Part shown: positions 44,325-53,724 of the stretch, one piece after another | How positions within the stretch are numbered: position 1 is the stretch's first letter | Layout: each line of letters opens with the position of its first letter | Assembly (NCBI RefSeq): GCF_036014215.1 | Contig: NZ_CP107921.1 | Span: 3,521,001-3,585,000 of the forward strand | Length of the DNA: 64,000 bases | Source of the DNA: Streptomyces sp. NBC_00440 | GTDB taxonomy: Bacteria; Actinomycetota; Actinomycetes; Streptomycetales; Streptomycetaceae | Reading direction: 5' to 3' | Position numbers and translations under genes: made by a program | Notes under the pieces: generated by a model | Seen by the model: only the letters and a program-made list of their open reading frames with translations | The model's database searches: none | What the model was told of the DNA's origin: nothing

Positions 44325-44417
44325 GGCACACGCCCCTCCGCGCAGGGCACGTCCTCCGCGTAAGGGCACCCGGCCTCCGCGCGAGGCACACGCCCTCCGT
44401 GCAGGGCACACCCCGTC
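44319..44417. repeat. Five degenerate ~20-bp GCGCAGGGCAC repeats
   Basis: Five units of 18-21 bp beginning GCG(C/T)AGGGCAC and ending CCTCC run head to tail from the stop of the DUF2530 gene. They vary in length, so no reading frame is kept. Up to 44541 nothing else is seen before the P-type ATPase. Confidence 0.7.
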
Positions 44418-44541
44418 ACATCGCCCCCTCCGGGTCCCTACGGCCGCAGGATGAGGCCCGTCCTGTCCCGTCTCCTCCCGAGGGCGGATCTTCCGGTATC
44501 TCGCCGGGTAATCGTGTGGTTCTGGCCTTAACGTCGGATCC

Positions 44542-46995
44542 ATGACGCAAGGGCCGTATATCGACGCGGGGTCCGAGCTGGACCCCGTCCACCCCGTCGA
44601 GCTGCCACAACCGGCCCGCGCGACCGGGCTGTCCACCGCCGAAGTGGCCGAGCGGGTGGCCAGGGGCGAGGTCAACGATGTGCCCGTACGGTCCAGCCGG
44701 TCCACCGCCGACATCGTCCGGGGCAACGTCTTCACCCGGTTCAACGCGATCATCGGCGTGCTCTGGGTGATCATGCTGTTCGTCGCACCGGTCCAGGACA
44801 GCCTCTTCGGCTACGTGATCATCGCCAACACCGGTATCGGCATCATCCAGGAGCACCGCGCCAAGAAGACCCTCGACGGACTCGCGGTGATCGGCGAGGC
44901 GAAGCCGACCGTACGGCGTGACGGAACAGCGGGCGAGGTCTCCACATCCGACCTGGTCCTCGGCGACCTCATCGAACTGGGCCCGGGCGACAAGGTCGTC
45001 GTGGACGGCGAGACCGTCGAGGCCGAGGGCCTGGAGATCGACGAGTCGCTGCTCACCGGCGAGGCCGACCCCGTGCACAAGAAGCCGGGCGACCCGATGA
45101 TGTCGGGGAGTTTCGTCGTCGCGGGCGGCGGGGCGTTCACCGCCACCCGGGTCGGCCGGGAGGCGTACGCGGCGCAGCTCGCCGACGAGGCGTCCCGCTT
45201 CACGCTCGTCCACTCCGAGCTGCGCAGCGGTATCTCCACCATCCTCAAGTACGTGACCTGGATGATGGTCCCGACCGCGGCCGGGCTCATCATCAGCCAG
45301 CTGGTGCACGAGCGGCACGACCTCAAGGACTCCATCGCCAGGACCGTCGGCGGCATCACCCCGATGATCCCCGAAGGGCTCGTCCTCCTCACCTCCATCG
45401 CCTTCGCCATCGGCGTCATCCGGCTCGGCCGCAAGCAGTGCCTGGTGCAGGAGCTGCCCGCCATCGAGGGCCTCGCCCGGGTCGACGTGGTCTGCCTGGA
45501 CAAGACAGGCACGCTCACCGAGGGCGGTATGAACGTCACCGGGCTGCGGATGCTGGGCGGGGCGGACGAGGCGTACGTACGGCAGGTGCTCGGCGCGTTC
45601 GGTGCGTCCGACCCGCGGCCCAACGCCAGCCTCCAGGCGATCGTCGACGCCTACCCGGACACCTCGGGCTGGCGCTGCACCCGCGCGCTGCCCTTCTCGT
45701 CGGCCCGCAAGTACAGCGGGGCCGCCTTCGGCGAGGGGGACGGCGAGTCCTCGGCCTGGCTGCTCGGCGCCCCCGATGTGCTGCTCCCGGAGGGGGACCC
45801 GGCACTCCAGGAGGTCGGCCGGCTCAACGAGGAGGGACTGCGGGTGCTGCTTCTCGCACAGGCGGCGGGCAGCCTGGACGACGGTGAGGCACACGCCGAG
45901 GAGGACGGCGGCGGTGACCTGCGCAAGGTCGTGGCAGGGGCGCAGCCGACCGCGCTGGTGGTGCTCGAACAGCGGCTGCGGCCCGAGGCCGCCGACACCC
46001 TGGCGTACTTCGCGGACCAGGACGTCGCCGCCAAAGTGATCTCCGGCGACAACGCGGTGTCGGTGGGCGCGGTGGCCGCGAAGCTGGGCCTGGCCGGTGC
46101 CGCCGACACCATCGACGCCCGGCAACTCCCCACCGATCAGGAGGAGATGGCGGATTCGCTGGACTCGCACTCGGTCTTCGGCCGGGTCTCGCCGCAGCAG
46201 AAGCGCGACATGGTCGCGGCGCTCCAGTCGCGCGGTCACACGGTCGCGATGACCGGGGACGGCGTCAACGACGTACTGGCCCTGAAGGACGCCGACATCG
46301 GCGTGAGCATGGGCTCGGGCTCGGAGGCGACGCGGGCGGTCGCGCAGATCGTGCTGCTCAACAACAGCTTCGCGACGCTGCCCTCGGTCGTCGCCGAGGG
46401 CCGCCGGGTGATCGGGAACGTCACCCGGGTGGCGACGCTCTTCCTGGTCAAGACCGTCTACTCGGTGCTGCTGGCCATCCTGGTGTCCTGCTTCCAGATC
46501 CAGTACCCGTTCCTGCCAAGGCACTTGACCATGCTCTCCACGCTGACGATCGGCATCCCGGCCTTCTTCCTGGCCCTCGCCCCGAACAAGGAACGCGCGA
46601 AACCGCACTTCGTACGGCGGGTGCTGCGGTACTCGGTCCCGTGCGGCATCATCGCGGCGGTCGCCACCTTCGTGGCGTACATGATCGCCCGGCACTACTA
46701 CGTGGGAGCCGGGTCCCTGGACGCCGAGACGAGCGTCGCGACCCTGACCCTGTTCCTGGTCTCGATGTGGGTGCTGGCGATCATCGCCCGCCCCTACACC
46801 TGGTGGCGGGTCTGTCTGGTGCTGGCGATGGCCGGGGCGTTCCTGCTGGTCATGGTGGTCCCCGCGCTCCAGCACTTCTTCGCGCTGAAGCTGGTGGGGG
46901 CGGCCATGCCGTGGATGGGCGTGGGGATCGCGGTGGTCGCGTCGGCGGGCATCGAGGTGGTCTGGCGGTGGGTGGACCGGCACCACCCGGGGTGA
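44542..46995 (+). CDS. ctpE: P-type cation-transporting ATPase, CtpE-like
   Basis: An 817-residue P2-type ATPase. Order: short N-terminal domain (GLSTAEVAERVARGEVNDVP), helices 1-2, actuator domain with SLLTGEADPV, helices 3-4 with ITPMIPEGLVLLTSIAFAIG, phosphorylation motif DKTGTLTE (D320), nucleotide-binding domain, hinge GDGVND (around 573), and six C-terminal helices. The long identity-like stretches (LVQELPAIEGLARVDVVCLD) recall mycobacterial CtpE, which takes up calcium; that substrate is inferred from the family. A hairpin terminator follows. Confidence 0.92.
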   Translation: MTQGPYIDAGSELDPVHPVELPQPARATGLSTAEVAERVARGEVNDVPVRSSRSTADIVRGNVFTRFNAIIGVLWVIMLFVAPVQDSLFGYVIIANTGIGIIQEHRAKKTLDGLAVIGEAKPTVRRDGTAGEVSTSDLVLGDLIELGPGDKVVVDGETVEAEGLEIDESLLTGEADPVHKKPGDPMMSGSFVVAGGGAFTATRVGREAYAAQLADEASRFTLVHSELRSGISTILKYVTWMMVPTAAGLIISQLVHERHDLKDSIARTVGGITPMIPEGLVLLTSIAFAIGVIRLGRKQCLVQELPAIEGLARVDVVCLDKTGTLTEGGMNVTGLRMLGGADEAYVRQVLGAFGASDPRPNASLQAIVDAYPDTSGWRCTRALPFSSARKYSGAAFGEGDGESSAWLLGAPDVLLPEGDPALQEVGRLNEEGLRVLLLAQAAGSLDDGEAHAEEDGGGDLRKVVAGAQPTALVVLEQRLRPEAADTLAYFADQDVAAKVISGDNAVSVGAVAAKLGLAGAADTIDARQLPTDQEEMADSLDSHSVFGRVSPQQKRDMVAALQSRGHTVAMTGDGVNDVLALKDADIGVSMGSGSEATRAVAQIVLLNNSFATLPSVVAEGRRVIGNVTRVATLFLVKTVYSVLLAILVSCFQIQYPFLPRHLTMLSTLTIGIPAFFLALAPNKERAKPHFVRRVLRYSVPCGIIAAVATFVAYMIARHYYVGAGSLDAETSVATLTLFLVSMWVLAIIARPYTWWRVCLVLAMAGAFLLVMVVPALQHFFALKLVGAAMPWMGVGIAVVASAGIEVVWRWVDRHHPG

Positions 46996-47017
46996 CACGG
47001 GGGCGGTACCGGGGCCG

Positions 47018-47058
47018 GGGGTCCGTCCGCAGGACTGGATGCCCTGCGGACGGACCCC
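47018..47058. terminator. 16-bp bidirectional terminator after the P-type ATPase
   Basis: A perfect 16-bp stem (GGGGTCCGTCCGCAGG / CCTGCGGACGGACCCC) with a 9-nt loop, midway between the convergent ATPase gene and the secreted protein gene. Confidence 0.8.
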
Positions 47059-47068
47059 GCGGACGGTG

Positions 47069-47953
47069 CTACTTCACGTCGACGAAGTCACCGGTGGCGA
47101 TCGCCGCCGGAGTCGTGGTCGTGCCCGCGAAGTTGTAGCGCCAGTAGCCGTCCTCGACCGCCTTGACGGTCGTCGTCAGGTTGCCGGTGCCGTTCGTCTT
47201 CACCGTCTTGACGGTGGTGTAGGTGTTGCTGTTCTTCTTGCGGAACTGCAGCTTGACCGGCTGGCCGGTGTAGCCCTGGTACTTGTAGTTCTCCCAGTTG
47301 GCGCGGGCCAGCTTGCCCGTGACCGTGATGGTCTTGCCCTTCTTCACGGGCTCGGGGGCCGCGTTGACCGTCTGGGTCGACGCGCGCTGGACGTGCTGGG
47401 ACTTGTACGCGTTGTACTCGACCCACTCGCCGTCCTTGGCCAGTGCGGAGACGTAGACCTTCCACGTGCCGGCGAGGCTGTTCTTGTACAGGTCGTTCTG
47501 CGAGCGCGGGTCCACCTTGAAGGAGACCTTGCAGGTGGACGTGGTGGCGTTCACCTTGGTGCACTTGGAGACCTGCGAGGTGTTGTCGTCCACCTTCGGG
47601 CCCAGGTAGCCGTCGACGTCGCTGTCGATGTTGCTGCCGTGCCAGAGAAAGACCACGGCGTCCTGGATACCGGAGTTGTCGGTGGCCGTGACGCTCGCCG
47701 TGATGGTCTTCGCGACCGTGGTGCCGAGGACGATGTCCTTGCCGCCGTTCACGGTCACGCTGCTGACCCTGGTGTCGACGGCGGCCCGGGTGACGTGGGC
47801 CTGCACGCCGTGGGGCGCGGTCTTGAACACGGAGCGGGCGGCATCCAGGACACCCGCCCCGGGAGCCCCGTCCGCCTGGGCGGCGGCCGGGACGATGAAA
47901 GCGGAAAGAGCCAAGGCACCGGTGACGGCGGCCACGGTGGCACGTATACGCAT
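47069..47953 (-). CDS. Secreted Ig-fold-like protein (DUF5707-like)
   Basis: A 294-residue exported protein beginning at ATG 47953 with signal peptide MRIRATVAAVTGALALSAF and cleavage near AQADG. The mature region has beta-rich repeats: SVTVNGGKDIVLGTTVAKTI, SVTATDNSGIQDAVVFLWHG, a two-cysteine loop (SKCTKVNATTSTCKVSF), then EPVKKGKTITVTGKL and VEDGYWRYNFAGTTTTP, similar to bacterial Ig-like and DUF5707 proteins from memory. It is likely a cell-surface or secreted protein of unknown role. The longer reading frame upstream has no family character. Confidence 0.82.
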   Translation of the reverse strand: MRIRATVAAVTGALALSAFIVPAAAQADGAPGAGVLDAARSVFKTAPHGVQAHVTRAAVDTRVSSVTVNGGKDIVLGTTVAKTITASVTATDNSGIQDAVVFLWHGSNIDSDVDGYLGPKVDDNTSQVSKCTKVNATTSTCKVSFKVDPRSQNDLYKNSLAGTWKVYVSALAKDGEWVEYNAYKSQHVQRASTQTVNAAPEPVKKGKTITVTGKLARANWENYKYQGYTGQPVKLQFRKKNSNTYTTVKTVKTNGTGNLTTTVKAVEDGYWRYNFAGTTTTPAAIATGDFVDVK

Positions 47954-48117
47954 GTTTTGTTCCCCAAGTGGAGAAGGGGACCGGCGGAGGTTTCGTCCAT
48001 CCGCGTGGCCCATGTGGTCGGTGAAGCCTGGTGACTTCACAGACCAGACAAGCGACCTGGGTGAAAGGTTGTGCGTGATGTGAAGATTTTGAAACCGTCT
48101 GGCCCGACCGGGATCCC

Positions 48118-51100
48118 TCAGTCGAACCAGCGGTCCCGCTCCAGCTCCTCCGTGCGCGACGGGTCCTCGATCAGCGCCGCCACCTCGAAACGGCGCGGCC
48201 ACTGCCCCGCCGCCCAGGCGAGTCCCGCCGCCACCCCCTCCAGGGTGGCCGCGTGCAGCACCCCGTCACGGGTCCGGTGCCAGTCCAGTTCGACGCCGTT
48301 CGCGAGCAGTTCCTCATGCTCGACGTACGTACGCGGAGTGCCGGGACCGAGCAGCGTCCGTACCGCCTCCGGGACCTGGTGCTCATCCCCCGCCGTCGTC
48401 ACCTCGGCCTCCACGCTCTCGCTCAGCCGCCCGACCTGGAGCAGCTCGGCCAGTTCGGCGGCCCGGTCGGGGGCCACCGGGAGCAGGGCCGCGCCGGACG
48501 TCAGCGGAAGCAGGTCGGGGGCGTCGGCGACCAGGGCTTCGGCGGCGTCCACCACCCGCACCTCGCCGTCCACCACCGCCCGCAACTCGTCCGGCAGCGT
48601 CACCTGTTCCGGGTCGAGCCGCGCCAACTCCCCGTACAGTGCGTGCAGTTGCCGTGCCGAAACCTCCCGGTCCGGGTCGGACAGCCGGGTCAGCAGCTCG
48701 GCCGCGCCGCCGGGCTCGTCGAGGAGGGCGGCCACGGACGTCCGTACGCCCAGCGCGCGCAGCACCTGCTCGTCGTCGAAACCGGACGCGTCCGCCTCGT
48801 CGTACAGACCGGCCAGCAGCGGGTCACCGCCCGCGGCCCGCAGCCCGGCCGGGCGCCGGCCGTCGAGCACCGGGTGACCACGCAGCCACCAGGCGGTGTA
48901 CGGGCGTACGGACTCGGTCGTACCGTCCGGCAGCAGCACCCGCACCGGCTGGGTCAGGGCGTCCCGCAGCGGGGGACGGGAGAGCAGCGCGAGGGCCTGC
49001 GGCCAGCTGTCGTCGTCGACCAGTTCCAGATCCCGTACGGCGACGATCTCGGTGGCGACCGGCGGCACCGGGCCCTGCGGCAGCTGGTCCAGCACGTCCT
49101 CGCACCAGACGTCCACCGCGTCGAGCAGTCCGGCGTCGTCGGGCTCGGCGAAGTCGCCCTCGCGCGGTTCGAGTTCGTCGGGGTCCAGGACGACATCCGT
49201 GGTGCGGACCAGGGCGAAGGTGGCGAGCACACCGCAGGCGGTCAGCGGCTGCTCACCCCAGCGCTCGGCCAGCTCGGAGTCGCACAGGGCCAGTTCGCCG
49301 TCGCGCATGATCGCGGCGAACGGGCTGCCGGGCAGGACCAGTTCACCCGCCGGTACGGTCTCGCCGTCCTCGTCGGGGAGGGCGAGCGCCGCGAGCCAGG
49401 GCTCGTCGCCGGGCTCCAGCTCCGCCTCGCGTACGAGCGCGAGCACGACCTCGGCGAGCTCGTCGGCGTCCGGTGCGCCCTCGTCCTCTTCGTCGTACCA
49501 GATCTCCCCGGCGTCCATCGAGGCGGCGACGGCCGCCCGCACCTGGGGGGTCGTCAGGACCGCACGCGGGGTGGCGGGCAGGGCGCCCAGCTTCTCCAGG
49601 AGCGGGTGCGCGGCGTCCGGGTGGGCGACCTTCAGACCGAGGCGGGCCAGGTCGGCGGGGGTGTCGGCCAGCGGCAGCAGAACCTGCCGGGGGCCGACGG
49701 CGGTACGGCCCGACGCGAGCGGCACCGGCAGCCCGGAGAGCCGGTCCGGGTCGACCCCGGCGAGGGTCTCGTACAGCCGCCGCCACCAGGACGGGGCACG
49801 TTCGGCGCCGCCGATGCGGTCGATGGCGTCGCCGAGCGGGAGCCGGCCGACGCCCAGCGTGCGCAGCTCGGCGCGGCGTTCGAGCCCGGCGGGCAGCAGC
49901 GTCGGCAGCACTTCGGCCAGCACCCGTACGGTGTCCTCGCCCGCGCCCTCGACGACTTCGGCCTCGAAGGGGCGCAGGGCGTGCCGCCGCTCGCTGCCTT
50001 CCTCCTCGGCTTCGCCGCCCACGTCCTCCAGCGGTGCGGCGGGGGCGAGGAACGCCACGCGGGCCAGCCGTTCCAGGATCGCGGCCCGCAGCGCGCCGTC
50101 GAGTTCGCCCTTGCCGAGCGGGCCCGGCACCAGGTCGATGGTCGCGACCGAGACCGGCTCCCAGCCGCCGAGCAGCTCCGCGTACGCGTCCGCCGCCCGC
50201 TGCACCAGGAAGTCCGTGAGCGGTCCGGGCGCGGGGTGGCGGCGGGCGGTGTCGAGCGGCAGCGAGGCGATGAGCAGCGCGGGCACGCCGAGCGGTTCGT
50301 CGGTCGGGGTCGGCGCGTGGACGACGGGGGCGGTGGCGGGGCGCACGGGGGCGCCGTCGCCGTCGACCGGGACGGCCCAGGTGACCGACCAGTGCGGGCG
50401 CAGCCGCTCCTCGACGGGCCGGTCCGCGAGCAGCGCGCGCTCCAGCGGGCCGTGGTGGGCGACGGTGCGCCAGCGGTGGATCCCGCCGCCCGCCGCGCTG
50501 TCGTCGATGTGGACGTAGGCCCCGTGCTCGGAGCGGGTCAGGGTGCGGACGCCGTCCGGGGTCTCGATGACGATCTCGGCCAGGCCGGGCAGGGTCAGCA
50601 GCAGCGCGTCGTCGATGGCGGCGACCAGCCGCCGGGCCAGGTCCTCGGCGCCGGCGTCGCGCAGCGGCAGGATGACGACCGTGTCGTACCCGTCGGGGGC
50701 GGTGCCTTCGGCGGGCAGCGGGAGGCGCAGCAGCGGTACGTGTCCCTCGCGGCGCCGCAACTCGTCGGCGAGGCCGTCGGGTCCGGTGTCCGGCTGCCCT
50801 TCCGTCGTACGGGCGGCCGCTTCGGCTGCCAGTTCGCGGGCCTCGGCGAGGGACCACCGGACGCCGCCGTGCCGGCCGACGACCGCCGGCTCGTCGCTCA
50901 CCGCGAGGACGGCGGCGAATCCGACCCCGAAGCGGCCGACCGCCGCGTGGGTGTCGGCTGTTTCGGAGCCGGGTCGCTTGGCGGACGCGCGCAGCGTACT
51001 CAGCGACTCGACACCGGTGGCGTCCAGCGGGGCGCCGGTGTTGGCGGCGACGAGTACGGCGGGATCGTTGCCCTCGCCCGGCCGCAGCGTGAGCCGGAAC

Positions 51101-51312
51101 CGGCCCGGCACACCGGCGCGGGCCGCCGCGTCTGCGGCGTTCTGGGCGAGTTCGACGACGAGGCGGTCGCGGTAACCGCCCAGCGCGAGGTCCTCCTCGG
51201 CGTTGGCGTCCTCGCGGAATCGGGCGGGGGTGGTGGCCCAGGCATCGAGCACGCCGCGCCTCAGGCGGGCCGTCCCGAAGGGATCGGCTGCGTCTGTCGC
51301 TTCCACGATCAC
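48118..51312 (-). CDS. Large GHKL-ATPase protein (Hsp90/sacsin N-terminal-like)
   Basis: A protein of 1,064 residues from GTG 51312 (GAGGAG 8 nt upstream). The first ~200 residues form a GHKL ATPase: RLVVELAQNAADAAARAG (N-box Glu and Asn), AVLVAANTGAPLDATGVESL and AAVGRFGVGFAAVLAVSDEP (G box). The rest is a long Leu/Asp/Glu-rich region with no clear domain, ending HAATLEGVAAGLAWAAGQWP. Relatives are annotated as molecular chaperone Hsp90-like or sacsin N-terminal-like. A chaperone or nucleic-acid-remodelling role is possible. It diverges from an ECF sigma factor operon. Confidence 0.88.
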   Translation of the reverse strand: MIVEATDAADPFGTARLRRGVLDAWATTPARFREDANAEEDLALGGYRDRLVVELAQNAADAAARAGVPGRFRLTLRPGEGNDPAVLVAANTGAPLDATGVESLSTLRASAKRPGSETADTHAAVGRFGVGFAAVLAVSDEPAVVGRHGGVRWSLAEARELAAEAAARTTEGQPDTGPDGLADELRRREGHVPLLRLPLPAEGTAPDGYDTVVILPLRDAGAEDLARRLVAAIDDALLLTLPGLAEIVIETPDGVRTLTRSEHGAYVHIDDSAAGGGIHRWRTVAHHGPLERALLADRPVEERLRPHWSVTWAVPVDGDGAPVRPATAPVVHAPTPTDEPLGVPALLIASLPLDTARRHPAPGPLTDFLVQRAADAYAELLGGWEPVSVATIDLVPGPLGKGELDGALRAAILERLARVAFLAPAAPLEDVGGEAEEEGSERRHALRPFEAEVVEGAGEDTVRVLAEVLPTLLPAGLERRAELRTLGVGRLPLGDAIDRIGGAERAPSWWRRLYETLAGVDPDRLSGLPVPLASGRTAVGPRQVLLPLADTPADLARLGLKVAHPDAAHPLLEKLGALPATPRAVLTTPQVRAAVAASMDAGEIWYDEEDEGAPDADELAEVVLALVREAELEPGDEPWLAALALPDEDGETVPAGELVLPGSPFAAIMRDGELALCDSELAERWGEQPLTACGVLATFALVRTTDVVLDPDELEPREGDFAEPDDAGLLDAVDVWCEDVLDQLPQGPVPPVATEIVAVRDLELVDDDSWPQALALLSRPPLRDALTQPVRVLLPDGTTESVRPYTAWWLRGHPVLDGRRPAGLRAAGGDPLLAGLYDEADASGFDDEQVLRALGVRTSVAALLDEPGGAAELLTRLSDPDREVSARQLHALYGELARLDPEQVTLPDELRAVVDGEVRVVDAAEALVADAPDLLPLTSGAALLPVAPDRAAELAELLQVGRLSESVEAEVTTAGDEHQVPEAVRTLLGPGTPRTYVEHEELLANGVELDWHRTRDGVLHAATLEGVAAGLAWAAGQWPRRFEVAALIEDPSRTEELERDRWFD

Positions 51313-51431
51313 GGCTTGTGCTCCTCTGTGGGCGGGGGGGTACGGGGGACCGTCCCGGTCCCGGCTGAAGGTACCGCGTGAGAGGGGTGGGGGGCGGGTG
51401 CGGGTGGGGCGGGGGCGACGGCGGCTGGCTT

Positions 51432-51476
51432 GTTCCCTTCCCTCTCCCCCTCTCTCTTCCTTTCCCCTCCCTTCCG
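51432..51476. repeat. 45-bp polypyrimidine tract in the divergent gap
   Basis: A nearly pure C/T run of about 45 bases (CCCTTCCCTCTCCCCC type) lies 120-165 bp upstream of the GHKL gene and 70 bp upstream of the sigma gene. Such tracts can bend or unwind; no function is evident. Confidence 0.6.
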
Positions 51477-51503
51477 GTTCCGGGTCAGCGCCGAACCGTC
51501 CGA

Positions 51504-51529
51504 GAACCTGAATCGACGGTCGTATCGTC
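51504..51529 (+). promoter_or_regulatory. Possible ECF-type promoter before the sigma operon
   Basis: AACC (51505-51508) and CGTC (51526-51529) are 17 bp apart, the classic ECF -35/-10 spacing, and lie directly upstream of the sigma gene starts at 51539/51548, so the sigma factor could read its own promoter. Confidence 0.3.
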
Positions 51530-51547
51530 TCCCTGTACGTGAAAGGC

Positions 51548-52087
51548 ATGGCAGACCTCGACGAGGCAGAGCTCGTACGTCGCGTCGCCCGCGGGGACCG
51601 GGCGGCGTTCGACGAGTTGTACCGGCGTACCTCTCCCTGGTTGACGGTGCGGCTCCGCCGCCGCTGCGGTGACGACGACGTCATCGCCGACGTGCTCCAG
51701 GACACCTATCTGGCGGTCTGGCGGGCGGCCGGCAGCTACGCGGGCTCCGTGACCAAGGGCAGTGCGGTCGGCTGGCTCTGGACGATCGCCGCGAACCGTC
51801 TCGTCGACGCATTCCGCCGGCGCGCCCGGCAGGAACGGGTGCCGAGCATTGCCCTGGCCGAGACGACCGTGCCGGCCGCCGAGGACGAGGTGCTGGGCAC
51901 CCGCGTCGACCAGGACCTCGAACAGGCACTGCTGCGGCTGCCACCGGAGTTGCGGCAGGTGATGCAGGCGATGGTGCTCGACGACCTTTCGGTCCGGCAG
52001 ACGGCCGTGCTGCTCGGTATGCCGGAGGGCACGGTGAAGACCCGCGCACGGCGGGCCCGGATCGCGCTGCGGGAGGCGCTCTCATGA
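51548..52087 (+). CDS. ECF sigma factor
   Basis: A 179-residue (from ATG 51548) sigma-70-family protein: region 2 ELVRRVARGDRAAFDELYRR, DVIADVLQDTYLAVWRAAG and AVGWLWTIAANRLVDAFRRR; region 4 ALLRLPPELRQVMQAMVLDD, LSVRQTAVLLGMPEGTVKTR. GTG 51539 is an alternative. The 3' end overlaps the anti-sigma gene by 4 bp (ATGA). The ABC transporter genes follow in the same direction, so the regulon may centre on this transporter. Confidence 0.92.
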   Translation: MADLDEAELVRRVARGDRAAFDELYRRTSPWLTVRLRRRCGDDDVIADVLQDTYLAVWRAAGSYAGSVTKGSAVGWLWTIAANRLVDAFRRRARQERVPSIALAETTVPAAEDEVLGTRVDQDLEQALLRLPPELRQVMQAMVLDDLSVRQTAVLLGMPEGTVKTRARRARIALREALS

Positions 52088-52899
52088 CTCACCCCACCAC
52101 GATGGTTCTGGCCCGCTACGCGGACGGCGGGCGCGGGCTCGACGACGCCGCGCTCTGGTCCGTCGAGGTCCATCTCGACACGTGCGGGGACTGCCGTGAA
52201 GAACTCGCCAGGAACGTCACCCCGGCCACGACGGATGTGCTCGGCCGTGTCGCCGTCTCGCTCGACCGGGCGATCGATACGAGCCCGCTCCCGGCCAGGC
52301 GACGCACCTACGCAGTGGGCACATACGCAGTGGCCGTGCACCGACGCCGGCTTGCCTGGGCGCTGGCACCCTGGCTCGCGGTGACCGTCGCGGTGCTGGG
52401 CTGCGGGGTGCTCCTCAACTCCGCCGAACCCAGCCTGCCTTCGCTCGTACTGCTGCTGGCCCCGGTGGCTCCGCTGCCCGGCGTCGCGGTGGCCTGGAGC
52501 CGGCGGACCGACCCGGTCTGGGAACTGATCGCCACCACTCCCGCAGCCGGCCTGGCCATGGTGCTGCGGCACACGCTCGCGGTGCTCGTCGTCGTACTTC
52601 CGGCGCTGCTGGCGGCGGGTGTCAGCACCGGGACCTCACTGGTCCTCATCCTGCTGCCGTGCCTGGCGTTCACCGCGGCCACCCTCGCGCTCGGCGCCTT
52701 CATCGGCGTGCGGCGTGCGGCGATCGGACTCGGGACGGCCTGGTCCGCGGCCGTGCTGCTGCCGAGCGTGGCAGCCCGGTCCCTGTCCCCGGTACTACAG
52801 CCGGGCAGCGATGCCGTCTGGGCGGTGATCACCGTGGCCCTTGCCGCGGTCACCCTGTTCGCCGCCCCGCACTTCCGCCGCCTGACCAGCGGCAACTGA
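52084..52899 (+). CDS. Membrane anti-sigma factor with ZAS zinc motif
   Basis: A 271-residue protein. The N-terminal cytosolic part has H30-x3-C34-x2-C37 in VEVHLDTCGDCREEL, the zinc-binding anti-sigma (ZAS/zf-HC2) signature. It is followed by about six membrane helices (from AWALAPWLAVTVAVLGCGVL onward), more than the single helix most anti-sigma factors have. It should hold the ECF sigma factor until a signal is sensed. Coupled to the sigma gene and 27 bp before the ABC ATPase. Confidence 0.88.
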   Translation: MTHPTTMVLARYADGGRGLDDAALWSVEVHLDTCGDCREELARNVTPATTDVLGRVAVSLDRAIDTSPLPARRRTYAVGTYAVAVHRRRLAWALAPWLAVTVAVLGCGVLLNSAEPSLPSLVLLLAPVAPLPGVAVAWSRRTDPVWELIATTPAAGLAMVLRHTLAVLVVVLPALLAAGVSTGTSLVLILLPCLAFTAATLALGAFIGVRRAAIGLGTAWSAAVLLPSVAARSLSPVLQPGSDAVWAVITVALAAVTLFAAPHFRRLTSGN

Positions 52900-52926
52900 A
52901 CCCCGAACCAAAGGACAGGAGACCCC

Positions 52927-53724
52927 TTGCGACAGGTGAGTGCTGCCGAAATGGCCCCCACCCTTCATCCCTGGCTCATCCACGCGGAAGAACTGCGTGT
53001 GCGGGCCGGCCGGCACCTGGCCGTCGACGGCCTCGACCTGACCCTGAAAGCCGGCGTGCACGGTCTGCTCGGCCCGAACGGTGCCGGAAAGACCACGCTG
53101 ATGCGCGCGCTGTCCACCGTCGTCAAGCCCGCGGGCGGCTCCTTGACGCTGCTCGGCGCGCAGGTCGACGGCCGCGCAGACCTGCGCGCGGTACGTCGCG
53201 GACTGGGGTATCTGCCGCAGCAGTTCGGCTTCTACCCGCGGTTCACGGTCCGCGAGTTCGTCGAGTACATGGCCTGGCTCAAGGAAATGCCCAGAACCGC
53301 GGTACCCGACGCCGTGCAACGCGCGATCGAGCGGGTGGGTCTCACCAGCAAGGCCGACGTCAAGATGAAGGCGCTGTCCGGTGGCATGCTGCGCCGGGCC
53401 GGTATCGCTCAGGCCATCGTGAACGACCCCGAGCTGCTGCTGCTCGACGAGCCCACCGTCGGACTCGACCCCGAACAGCGGCTCGACTTCCGCGACTTGC
53501 TGCGTGACCTCGGCTCCGACAGCTGTGTGCTGGTCTCCACCCACCTCGTCGAGGACGTCGTCGCCGCCTGCACCGACGTCATCCTCATGAACGAAGGCCG
53601 GCTCCTCTTCCAGGGCACCCCCGACGACCTGATCGCCCGAGGCGGGCAGAACGACGCGGGCGACAGCCCGGCGGAGCGCGGTTACTCGGCGCTCCTGCGT
53701 CAGCACCGGCGGAGCAACGCATGA
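52927..53724 (+). CDS. ABC transporter ATP-binding protein
   Basis: A 265-residue ATPase with Walker A LLGPNGAGKTTLMRAL (about 50-65), Q-loop YLPQQFGFYPRFTVREF, signature LSGGMLRRAGIAQAI and Walker B LLLLDEPTVGLDPEQR. AGGAG lies 6 nt before the TTG at 52927, which is taken as the start; a later GTG is possible. The closest functional group is the bacitracin/lantibiotic-type or Nat-type exporters. It overlaps the permease gene by ATGA, and the ECF sigma pair precedes it. Confidence 0.92.
   Translation: MRQVSAAEMAPTLHPWLIHAEELRVRAGRHLAVDGLDLTLKAGVHGLLGPNGAGKTTLMRALSTVVKPAGGSLTLLGAQVDGRADLRAVRRGLGYLPQQFGFYPRFTVREFVEYMAWLKEMPRTAVPDAVQRAIERVGLTSKADVKMKALSGGMLRRAGIAQAIVNDPELLLLDEPTVGLDPEQRLDFRDLLRDLGSDSCVLVSTHLVEDVVAACTDVILMNEGRLLFQGTPDDLIARGGQNDAGDSPAERGYSALLRQHRRSNA

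Noticed and set aside
44416..46998. 860-codon frame opposite the P-type ATPase
   Set aside because: Antisense shadow: His/Arg/Gly-rich, no domain, and the plus strand has all P-type ATPase motifs in order.
48253..51381. Open frame of about 1,040 codons on the plus strand opposite the GHKL gene
   Set aside because: Arg/Gly/Gln-rich composition, no recognisable domain, and it lies entirely antisense to a gene with clear GHKL motifs; long antisense frames are expected at this G+C.
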